Source: Pseudomonadota bacterium
GTDB taxonomy: Bacteria > Pseudomonadota > Gammaproteobacteria > Acidiferrobacterales > Acidiferrobacteraceae
Assembly (NCBI GenBank): GCA_021795255.1
Contig: JAJYPQ010000184.1
Coordinates: 1-7,290 of the forward strand
Direction of reading: 5' to 3'
Length of the DNA: 7,290 bases
Within the stretch, counting starts at the first letter, position 1, and the number at the start of each line of letters is the position of its first letter. Shown here in pieces: positions 1 through 4,852 of the stretch. Below the pieces are notes generated by a model, which saw only the letters and a list, made by a program, of their open reading frames with translations, had not been told where the DNA came from and did no database searches. Both the position numbers and the translations under genes were made by a program.

Positions 1-1224
1 GCCGTCCACCATGGCACCGATCGCGATCGCAATACCCGACAAGGACATGATGTTGGCATTCAGGCCTTGCGCTGCCATGATACCAAAGGCCGTTAGGATG
101 CCGACCGGCAACACCGCGATGGCGACAAGCGCCGAGCGCAATCGCGACAAAAAGAGAAGGCACACCAAGGCAACAACAAGGGACTCCTCCAAGAGCTTGG
201 CGCGCAAGGTGGCGAGCGTGCGCGCAATGAGTCGGGCCCGATTATAGGTCGACACAATGCGCACACCGGCCGGCAAACTCGGTGCCAAACGCTTAAGACG
301 CGCCCGCACCTCGTTTATGACTTTTAAGGCATTGGCCCCGGTCCTCGCAATGACCACGCCGCCTACCACCTGTCCGCGGCCGTTGAGATCCGCAAGCCCG
401 TAGCGCAACCCGGGGCCTCGATGGACGCGCGCCACATCGCCCGTCACAAGGGGCACTCCGCTCTTTGTGACCGAAAGCGGCACCTCCCGTAAGGCGCGCA
501 GAGAGTGAATGTAGCCGTGGGCCCCCGTCTGAACAAAGCTCGCAAGACCGTCACGGCCATCGATCACCCCTGAGCCTACCTGGCCATTGGCATGGGTGAG
601 CGCCGCCAACATATGAGTGACGGTAATATGATGGGCCCACAAGGCCCCGGGATTCACATCCACATCATAATCACGGGTCATACCGCCGACGGTCGCGACA
701 CTCGCAACCCCCGGCAGCTGTTCGAGTTGGTAGCGCAAAAACCAGTTTTGAAGAGTGGTGAGGCGGCCGAGGCTCGGGCCACCCGTATCGACCAGGGCGT
801 ATTCGTAGACCCAGCCTAAGCCCGTGGCCGGCGCACCGAGTGTGGGCACGACCCGGGCTGGTAATTCGTGACGAACCTGACCCAAATACTGCTGGACGAG
901 ATTCCGGGCCTCATAAAGATTGGTTCCGGAACGGAAAATGACGTATATCAGCGACTCGCCGAACATGGAGTAGGCGCGGACGGTACGAGTCTTTGGAACC
1001 GCGAGGAGGGCTGCGGCGAGCGGATAGGTCACCTGCTTTTGAATGACCTCGGGGGAGCGGCCGGGGTCGTCGGCGCGCACGATGACCTGCACATTCGAGA
1101 GGTCCGGAAAGGCATCCACTGGCATATGCATGAATGACCAAAGCCCCCAGACGACCAGAAGCGCGCCGCCGCTAAGGACAGTCTTTCTGTGAGTAAGAGA
1201 CCAATCGATCAGCCGATTAATCAT
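1..1224 (-). CDS. cusA: CusA-like heavy-metal efflux RND pump (partial, C-terminus outside window)
   Basis: Inner-membrane proton-driven RND transporter of the heavy-metal (HME) family, the pump of a CusCBA-type Cu(I)/Ag(I) exporter. 408 residues are visible, about 40% of the usual ~1040. TM1 lies at about 17-33, followed by the HME signature PVDAFPDLSNVQV (35-47). VTYPL (65-69) and PATGLGWVYEYALVD (132-146) match E. coli CusA closely. The periplasmic porter region then leads to TM2 (~344-361), TM3 (~365-385) and the start of TM4. The last residues, GAMVDG, hold Asp407, equivalent to the proton-relay Asp405 of E. coli CusA. Met393 and Met405 line up with its channel methionines Met391 and Met403. 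The ATG is chosen because GGGAGG sits 5 nt upstream; it overlaps the cusB stop by 8 bp. The methionine triad that defines the periplasmic metal site would lie beyond the left edge, so copper/silver specificity rests on overall similarity and on the CusB partner. Confidence 0.93.
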   Translation of the reverse strand, partial: MINRLIDWSLTHRKTVLSGGALLVVWGLWSFMHMPVDAFPDLSNVQVIVRADDPGRSPEVIQKQVTYPLAAALLAVPKTRTVRAYSMFGESLIYVIFRSGTNLYEARNLVQQYLGQVRHELPARVVPTLGAPATGLGWVYEYALVDTGGPSLGRLTTLQNWFLRYQLEQLPGVASVATVGGMTRDYDVDVNPGALWAHHITVTHMLAALTHANGQVGSGVIDGRDGLASFVQTGAHGYIHSLRALREVPLSVTKSGVPLVTGDVARVHRGPGLRYGLADLNGRGQVVGGVVIARTGANALKVINEVRARLKRLAPSLPAGVRIVSTYNRARLIARTLATLRAKLLEESLVVALVCLLFLSRLRSALVAIAVLPVGILTAFGIMAAQGLNANIMSLSGIAIAIGAMVDG

Positions 1225-2449
1225 GGACGCCTCCCTGGCCCGCAAGCCGTACGGCGAATCCGTGAATATGGGAGTCGGCGTCGAGTAAGAAGAGGCCATG
1301 GGCGACGACGCGCATACCTTTCCTAAGGCCGCGCCGTACAACGACCTGAACGCCGCTCGAAGCCCCAAGTACCACCTTCTGCAAGCGAAAATGACCGCGG
1401 CCTGTGGCGACAAACACATAGGCTATGCCGGTCCCGGTATGGAGGACCGAAGAACGCGGGATCATAAGCGCCGAGGTTTTGGTAGGCGCATCCATGCGAG
1501 CCCGGACATAAAGCCCAGGACGGAGCCACCCCTTCGGGTTCGGCACCTTCACTCGAACGGCCAAGGTCCGATCGGAGGAATCAAGGGCAGGATAGATATA
1601 AGTGACCCGGCCGCGCGCACTCAATCCACCGGCTCCGCGCACAAAAACCGCCTCGCCCACCCGCACAAGGCCGACCGCGGCCGGGGGAAGCGCCAAGCGA
1701 ACCCAGACCGGAGAGCGCGGGGCTATAGTCAGGATCGCGGTCTTTGGCGTGACGTAGCGTCCCGGGGCGGCGTTGATCTTGATCACGACACCGCTTGCCG
1801 GCGCGTAGAGAGAGAGGGTAGCGGGGACCTTATCGGCGCGCGCAAGCGCCATTTGACCGCGCAGACCAAGGCCAAGGCGCCCAAGGCGCCTCGCCACGGC
1901 ATGCAATAAGCTAGGCCCCGCGTGGCTCTGTTTTAACATGAGATAATCGCTCTCGGCAGCGCGTAGGGCCGGGGCATAAAGCTTGCCTATAAGGGCCCCG
2001 CGGCGCACGCGGTCGCCCACCACATCGGGCTTAAGGACTCTTAGCCAGCCGTCAAGACGAGGGCTCACGGCAACGAGTCGATGGCGATCAATGGTCACAA
2101 CACCCGGCACGTCACGACTCATGAGGGATACGGCGGGACCTACTGTCACTGTGCGGACCCCGTAGCTTTGACGGAGCCTAAGGGCTACATGAAAGCTCAT
2201 CGGAGCCCGAACGCTCTTTCGATGGCTATGGGCATAAACCGGGAGGTAAGGCATGCCCATGGCGTCTTTCATGGGCACCGGGGAATGGGTAGCGGGATTC
2301 ATCGGGCTTCGGTAATACAGGATGCGCCGGTTGGGGACTATAAGGCTTGCGGGGCGCGACGGGGAAGGACGTCCTAAGACCATGAACGCGACGATCCCGG
2401 CCACGGTAAACGCCAGAAACAGCAACGGTAGCCACAATCTAGTGCGCAT
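1217..2449 (-). CDS. cusB: CusB-like periplasmic adaptor (membrane fusion protein) of metal RND efflux
   Basis: Adaptor joining the RND pump to the outer-membrane channel; in CusB it also passes Cu(I)/Ag(I) to CusA. 410 residues. An N-terminal hydrophobic anchor or signal segment (5-25) is followed by a CusB-type metal-binding N-terminal region: YYRSPM (45-50) and PMKDAMGMPYLPVYA (59-73). Its Met50, Met64 and Met66 lie almost exactly where E. coli CusB has its metal-binding methionines (precursor Met49, Met64, Met66). The biotinyl-lipoyl-like and hairpin region covers ~125-245 (LDGWLRVL, VGDRVRRG, LYAPASGVV), the beta-barrel ~247-320 (SPVWVRLALP, LRPGLYVRA), and the membrane-proximal domain ~325-400, ending GLFLLDADSHIHG as in CusB. 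No C-terminal CusF domain is fused. The open frame extends upstream to 2596, but the ATG at 2449 is preferred: GGAG lies 7 nt before it and the upstream extension would bury deep in cusC. It overlaps the cusC end by 11 bp and the cusA start by 8 bp. Confidence 0.92.
   Translation of the reverse strand: MRTRLWLPLLFLAFTVAGIVAFMVLGRPSPSRPASLIVPNRRILYYRSPMNPATHSPVPMKDAMGMPYLPVYAHSHRKSVRAPMSFHVALRLRQSYGVRTVTVGPAVSLMSRDVPGVVTIDRHRLVAVSPRLDGWLRVLKPDVVGDRVRRGALIGKLYAPALRAAESDYLMLKQSHAGPSLLHAVARRLGRLGLGLRGQMALARADKVPATLSLYAPASGVVIKINAAPGRYVTPKTAILTIAPRSPVWVRLALPPAAVGLVRVGEAVFVRGAGGLSARGRVTYIYPALDSSDRTLAVRVKVPNPKGWLRPGLYVRARMDAPTKTSALMIPRSSVLHTGTGIAYVFVATGRGHFRLQKVVLGASSGVQVVVRRGLRKGMRVVAHGLFLLDADSHIHGFAVRLAGQGGVHD
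1230..1235 (-). promoter_or_regulatory. Ribosome binding site of cusA
   Basis: GGGAGG on the minus strand, 5 nt before the ATG at 1224, lies inside the last codons of cusB. It fixes the cusA start and suggests translational coupling, since the cusB stop TAA (1219-1217) falls just inside the cusA start region. Confidence 0.75.
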
Positions 2450-3713
2450 GAGTAGTCTCCGCATGAGTCGCGAGATAATCGAGGGTGGCGATCGCATCCG
2501 CCCGATTCGTCTTAAGCTGCCAAGCCGTGAGCTCCAAGGTGCGAACGGAGCGGGCATAGCGCAGGGTTCGTGGCAAAGAGATACGGCCGTTGGCAAGACC
2601 CGTAAGAGCGGCGTTCAGGGCGGCTCGTGCCTCGGGCAAGCGCCGGGTTTTCAGAAGCCGTAAGCGAGCCTCGGCGCTGTCGTAGGCCACATAGGCCGCT
2701 TGTACCTGCTCCCGTAACGCGAGCCGCATGCCGTTTGTCTGATCGTGGGCCGCGGCCAGATCGGCCGCGCGCCGGTCTATCTGCTGATCCGCGCGTGCCC
2801 CGGGGAAGAGTGGCAAGCTCACGCTCACCTCCACGGAGAACTGGTTCGGAGAGCGCGGACCACCCGGATATTGGGGCGCTGTCCGAAAGCCATAACTCGC
2901 GCCAATCGCATAGCTTGGCAAGAGATCCCGGTGGGCCGCGCGCAGAAAGAAACGGTCGGCGCGAACTTGTTGCGCACGGGCCTTAAACGCGGGGATATCC
3001 TCGATCTGGGCGAGTAAAGCGGCGCGCGGTGGTGGCTTCGGTAGTCGTGGCGGCCTACGGGCCATATGGATATGCCGTAGGGCCAGCAACTGCTCGAGCG
3101 TCGCCCGTGTTGTGGCAAGGCTTGCCTTAAGCTGCCATATGGTGTCGCGCACACCACTCGCTGCCGAACGCGCCTGTAGGAGGTCCGCTAAGGTCCCGCG
3201 GCCGTTCTCGTAATTGAGACGCGCACTTTGGGCGATCTCACGAGAGAGGACATGGTTATGACGTAGCGTATGTAAGGCCTGGCGACCGTAGTAATACGCG
3301 CAGAAGTCTTGCGTAAGGACCGCGGTAAGACGGGCCTTGGCGTCGCTGAGATCAAACCGGGCGGCGTGGGCCAAGGCATCGAGACCTTGGCGTGTGAGCT
3401 CGCGCTTGCCGAAGGGTGGGAACTTCTGGCTTATGCCGACTACGAAGGCCGACATGGCGTCATGGGCCAAGGTCGGCTCGGTGACGTCGAGATTTTGTGG
3501 GCCAAAGCTCAGCGTGGGGTCTGGAAGCGCGGTCTTATAACGGGCCTTGGCTTCGCGCGCCACCACTCTTTCATGGTCCGCCAAAAGACTTGGGGCCACC
3601 ATAAGAAGGCGCGCTTTCGCGGCAGCCAAGGTGAGCGATGGCAGGCCCTGTGCTTGAGCCAAAAGCGGGAGACTTGCACCTATAAGGGCCGTAACAAAAC
3701 GGATAAAAGACAT
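2439..3713 (-). CDS. cusC: CusC-like TolC-family outer-membrane channel
   Basis: Outer-membrane efflux channel, the exit duct of the CusCBA-type complex. 424 residues. The signal peptide (1-21) ends in LLAQA before Gln22, a type I site; there is no lipobox cysteine, unlike the lipoprotein E. coli CusC. LPDPTLSFGPQNL (63-75) and VGISQKFPPFGKREL (92-106) are typical of metal-efflux OMFs (CusC/CzcC type). The two-fold OEP repeat is visible as NYENGRGTLADLLQARSA (167-184) and LANGRISLPRTLRYARSV (373-390). Long Ala/Leu/Arg-rich helices form the periplasmic barrel, and a predicted beta-strand segment covers ~292-304 (FSVEVSVSLPLF). The C-terminus is His-containing (ATHAETTHAH). An in-frame ATG 27 nt upstream exists, but the ATG at 3713 has GAGG 7 nt before it and begins directly with the signal peptide. 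It follows the small Met/His/Cys protein gene by 63 bp and overlaps cusB by 11 bp. Metal specificity is inferred from its partners. Confidence 0.9.
   Translation of the reverse strand: MSFIRFVTALIGASLPLLAQAQGLPSLTLAAAKARLLMVAPSLLADHERVVAREAKARYKTALPDPTLSFGPQNLDVTEPTLAHDAMSAFVVGISQKFPPFGKRELTRQGLDALAHAARFDLSDAKARLTAVLTQDFCAYYYGRQALHTLRHNHVLSREIAQSARLNYENGRGTLADLLQARSAASGVRDTIWQLKASLATTRATLEQLLALRHIHMARRPPRLPKPPPRAALLAQIEDIPAFKARAQQVRADRFFLRAAHRDLLPSYAIGASYGFRTAPQYPGGPRSPNQFSVEVSVSLPLFPGARADQQIDRRAADLAAAHDQTNGMRLALREQVQAAYVAYDSAEARLRLLKTRRLPEARAALNAALTGLANGRISLPRTLRYARSVRTLELTAWQLKTNRADAIATLDYLATHAETTHAH
2457..2460 (-). promoter_or_regulatory. Ribosome binding site deciding the cusB start
   Basis: GGAG on the minus strand is followed by a 7-nt spacer and the ATG at 2449. 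An alternative ATG at 2464 (adding MRRLL) lacks a comparable site, and longer starts up to 2596 would overlap cusC by more than 150 bp. The site lies in the last codons of cusC, consistent with coupled translation. Confidence 0.7.
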
Positions 3714-3720
3714 ACCATTT

Positions 3721-3724
3721 CCTC
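3721..3724 (-). promoter_or_regulatory. Ribosome binding site deciding the cusC start
   Basis: GAGG (continuing GAGGAAA) on the minus strand lies 7 nt before the ATG at 3713. It supports this start over the in-frame ATG at 3740. Confidence 0.65.
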
Positions 3725-3739
3725 GGATCAAACACGACA

Positions 3740-3755
3740 CCCGCCCAGGAGCGGG
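3740..3755 (-). other. Intercistronic hairpin between the first operon gene and cusC
   Basis: On the transcript strand CCCGC, a 6-nt loop (TCCTGG), and GCGGG form a perfect 5-bp GC stem in the 63-bp gap between the first gene and cusC. No T-run follows (the next bases are TGTCGTGTTTGATC), so it is not a standard intrinsic terminator. It could be a weak attenuator or an mRNA-stability or processing element that sets the ratio of the small protein to the pump. Short GC stems also arise by chance in this GC-rich DNA. Confidence 0.4.
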
Positions 3756-3776
3756 ACCGTAAGACCGAAGAAAGGC

Positions 3777-4145
3777 TTAAATCAGGAGGCGGGAGAAACG
3801 CCGGTAAAGCGGTGGTCCGCGGGCACTCGGAGGACGAAGGGTGGGATATCTCAGGCCCGACACTATAAGACGCGGCCACGACGAGGCCGCGGCCGGGGGC
3901 GCCATCAAGCGCACGCGGGCGATGCGCGGTCCGAATCTATGATGGCACTGGAGATTGTGACAGGCCCCCATACTGCGCATGCCGCCTTGAGGGCCGTGAC
4001 CGCCCACGTGAATGGCCGGCATCATCCGGCAGGCGATCGTCATCTGATGCCCGATACCCATCGCCGCCGCCTGCAAGGGCGACAGCAAGACCAGCGCCAA
4101 CCAAGCGCTGACAAGTACGCGGGCGTGGGATGAAGATAAGCGCAT
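3777..4145 (-). CDS. Small exported Met/His/Cys-rich protein, first gene of the metal-efflux operon
   Basis: A 122-residue protein I do not recognise as a named family. It has a clear signal peptide (MRLSSSHARV, hydrophobic core 10-25, likely cleavage near LQAAA, 25-29), so it should reach the periplasm. Residues 33-69 concentrate potential Cu(I)/Ag(I) ligands: His33, Met35, Cys39, Met41, Met42, His46, His50, Met56, Met59, Cys62, His63, Cys67, His68 and His69, including the cluster CHNLQCHH. The C-terminal half (70-122) is Arg/Pro-rich and basic, ending LRPPSARGPPLYRRFSRLLI. The ATG at 4145 has GGAG 6 nt upstream and starts the signal peptide; an upstream in-frame start at 4208 would put 21 residues before it and pre-date the likely promoter. 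It lies 63 bp upstream of cusC on the same strand. Inference: a metal-binding periplasmic accessory or regulatory protein in the position of CusF or CopL, though it matches neither by motif that I can see. The coding call is supported by its start site, signal peptide and position. Confidence 0.75.
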   Translation of the reverse strand: MRLSSSHARVLVSAWLALVLLSPLQAAAMGIGHQMTIACRMMPAIHVGGHGPQGGMRSMGACHNLQCHHRFGPRIARVRLMAPPAAASSWPRLIVSGLRYPTLRPPSARGPPLYRRFSRLLI

Positions 4146-4151
4146 TGCGGA

Positions 4152-4155
4152 CTCC
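4152..4155 (-). promoter_or_regulatory. Ribosome binding site deciding the start of the small Met/His/Cys protein
   Basis: GGAG on the minus strand is 6 nt before the ATG at 4145. It supports the 122-residue form over a 143-residue form starting at 4208. Confidence 0.6.
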
Positions 4156-4170
4156 GGTTCGGTAAGTGTC

Positions 4171-4199
4171 ACCCTAAACGCTAGCCGATGCGCGGTCAA
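4171..4199 (-). promoter_or_regulatory. Candidate sigma-70 promoter of the metal-efflux operon
   Basis: On the minus strand, TTGACC (4199-4194, 5 of 6 to the -35 consensus) is followed by a 17-nt spacer and TAGGGT (4176-4171, matching the -10 at T1, A2 and T6). Transcription would begin near 4164, giving a leader of about 20 nt before the ATG at 4145 with its ribosome binding site intact. The 17-bp spacer is that of an ordinary promoter, not the 19-20 bp of MerR/CueR-controlled ones. I see no CusR-like or CueR-like dyad here. This rests on sequence match only. Confidence 0.45.
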
Positions 4200-4269
4200 T
4201 AGCGGCACATCCGGTCTAGTCGCGGGCCCAAAGACGGCCTTTCTGCGGATACCTTCCCAAAAGCAGGCA

Positions 4270-4283
4270 CCGTAGCCTTACGG
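4270..4283. other. Short perfect hairpin in the divergent intergenic region
   Basis: CCGTA, loop GCCT, TACGG: a 5-bp stem with a 4-nt loop about 100 bp upstream of the peptidoglycan-binding gene. It may be part of a structured 5' leader or a small dyad operator. No protein-binding consensus is recognised and the stem is short enough to be coincidental. Confidence 0.3.
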
Positions 4284-4344
4284 CTCGTGTGGGTTCTCGG
4301 CTCACCCCCCGGCTGGGTGCTTGGGTCCGTTCCTCGTGAGCGGG

Positions 4345-4357
4345 CCCCTTAGAGGGG
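4345..4357 (+). other. Short hairpin upstream of the peptidoglycan-binding gene
   Basis: CCCCT, loop TAG, AGGGG forms a perfect 5-bp stem just before the ribosome binding site region. If transcribed it would stack next to the second hairpin at 4367-4378. The extra Gs after it offer alternative pairing registers. Confidence 0.35.
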
Positions 4358-4366
4358 GGATCCATA

Positions 4367-4378
4367 GGAGACGTCTCC
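4367..4378 (+). promoter_or_regulatory. Ribosome binding site within a 12-bp perfect palindrome touching the start codon
   Basis: GGAGACGTCTCC is its own reverse complement and ends immediately before the ATG at 4379. Its first four bases (GGAG) are the only good Shine-Dalgarno for this gene, with an 8-nt spacer. In RNA, GGAG can pair with CTCC across the loop ACGT, which would mask the ribosome binding site. The palindrome and its position are seen directly; translational control, or binding of a dimeric protein to the DNA dyad, is inference. Confidence 0.5.
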
Positions 4379-4711
4379 ATGTTCAAAATTCAGCAAGCGT
4401 TGCTACCGAAATCGGCCGTGTTTGTCGCGGTTCTTGCGTGCGCCGCGCCGCTAGCGGCCTTCGCCGCGCATACGGGCACGACCGGACCCTCCGGGTCGGC
4501 ACCCACAATGGGGCACGCCGGTAAAACCACTGGCAGCCCGTGGATCAAATCGATCCAGGCGGCCTTGAATCGGAAGGAACACGCCCATCTCGCAGTGGAC
4601 GGCAAAATGGGGCGCGAGACCGAAATCGCCCTAAAGAAGTTCCAGCAAACTCACGGCCTTAAGCCGACTGGGCACCCGAACAAGGCCACGGATCACGCGC
4701 TCGGGATGTGA
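4379..4711 (+). CDS. Small secreted peptidoglycan-binding domain protein
   Basis: A 110-residue protein. It has an N-terminal signal peptide (basic start, hydrophobic 13-29) with likely type I cleavage after AAFA or AAFAA (29/30). A cysteine at 21 (VLAC) is a poor lipobox because Leu sits at -2, so a lipoprotein is less likely. A Gly/Thr/Ser-rich linker (31-53) leads to a single PG_binding_1-type domain (~54-109). Family hallmarks are IKSIQAALN (56-64), VDGKMGRETEIALKKFQ (73-89) and GLKPTG (93-98). It would sit in the periplasm bound to cell-wall peptidoglycan. No catalytic domain is attached, so any enzymatic role would need a partner. It is divergent from the metal operon and convergent with the RND pump gene, so it is probably monocistronic. 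I see no clear sigma-70 promoter for it in 4146-4378. The domain assignment is firm; the cellular role is unknown. Confidence 0.88.
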   Translation: MFKIQQALLPKSAVFVAVLACAAPLAAFAAHTGTTGPSGSAPTMGHAGKTTGSPWIKSIQAALNRKEHAHLAVDGKMGRETEIALKKFQQTHGLKPTGHPNKATDHALGM

Positions 4712-4727
4712 GGGCGAAAGTCAAAAT

Positions 4728-4783
4728 ACGGTGCCGGTCGGCGCCAGCCGCCCGGCGCGCCTTCCGGCGGGGTCCGGGACCGT
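4728..4783. repeat. Imperfect inverted repeat between convergent genes
   Basis: ACGGTGCCGG (4728-4737) and CCGGGACCGT (4774-4783) pair at 9 of 10 positions. Inside lies a smaller stem, GCGCC (4741-4745) with GGCGC (4754-4758). Very GC-rich and located 17 bp past the stop of the peptidoglycan-binding gene. It could stop or stabilise transcripts in either direction, but no T-run follows, so it does not meet the usual rule for an intrinsic terminator. Confidence 0.4.
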
Positions 4784-4821
4784 GAGAAGGCACGTCCGCG
4801 TAGCAGACAGCCGAAAGATGC

Positions 4822-4847
4822 AGTCCCCCTCTTTAGCTAACGGGGCT
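4822..4847 (-). terminator. Possible terminator-like stem after the HAE-1 pump gene
   Basis: AG-CCCC (minus strand from 4847) can pair with GGGG-ACT-type bases ending at 4822, giving six base pairs with one bulge (T4824) around a 13-nt loop. The loop holds the 8-bp palindrome TTAGCTAA (4833-4840). It begins 6 bp after the pump stop codon. No clear T-run follows, so termination here is a weak inference. Confidence 0.25.
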
Positions 4848-4852
4848 TGGGT

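Noticed and set aside
11..247. Plus-strand open frame at the left end
   Set aside because: It is the reverse of the cusA transmembrane coding region; the minus-strand reading aligns with CusA throughout.
1298..1909. Plus-strand open frame (203 codons) antisense to cusB
   Set aside because: The product is Arg/Gly/His-rich with no family features, and cusB on the opposite strand is unambiguous.
2450..2596. N-terminal extension of the cusB frame
   Set aside because: It would overlap cusC by about 158 bp, places 49 non-signal residues before the membrane segment, and is contradicted by the GGAG ribosome binding site before 2449.
1981..3692. Repeated 12-mer CCTATAAGGGCC at about 1986 and 3680
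   Set aside because: Both copies lie inside coding sequence of cusB and cusC and are explained by shared codons for similar residues; there is no wider repeat around them.
3309..4133. Long plus-strand open frame (274 codons) antisense to cusC and the small Met/His/Cys gene
   Set aside because: No convincing ribosome binding site, a low-complexity Arg/Gly/Thr-rich product with no recognisable domain, and full overlap with better supported genes on the other strand. Such frames are common opposite GC-rich genes.
4251..4271. CueR/MerR-like operator suggested by ACCTTCC
   Set aside because: Only the left half matches; the expected GGAAGGT right half is absent (AGGCACC instead), and it does not sit between -35 and -10 elements of a visible promoter.
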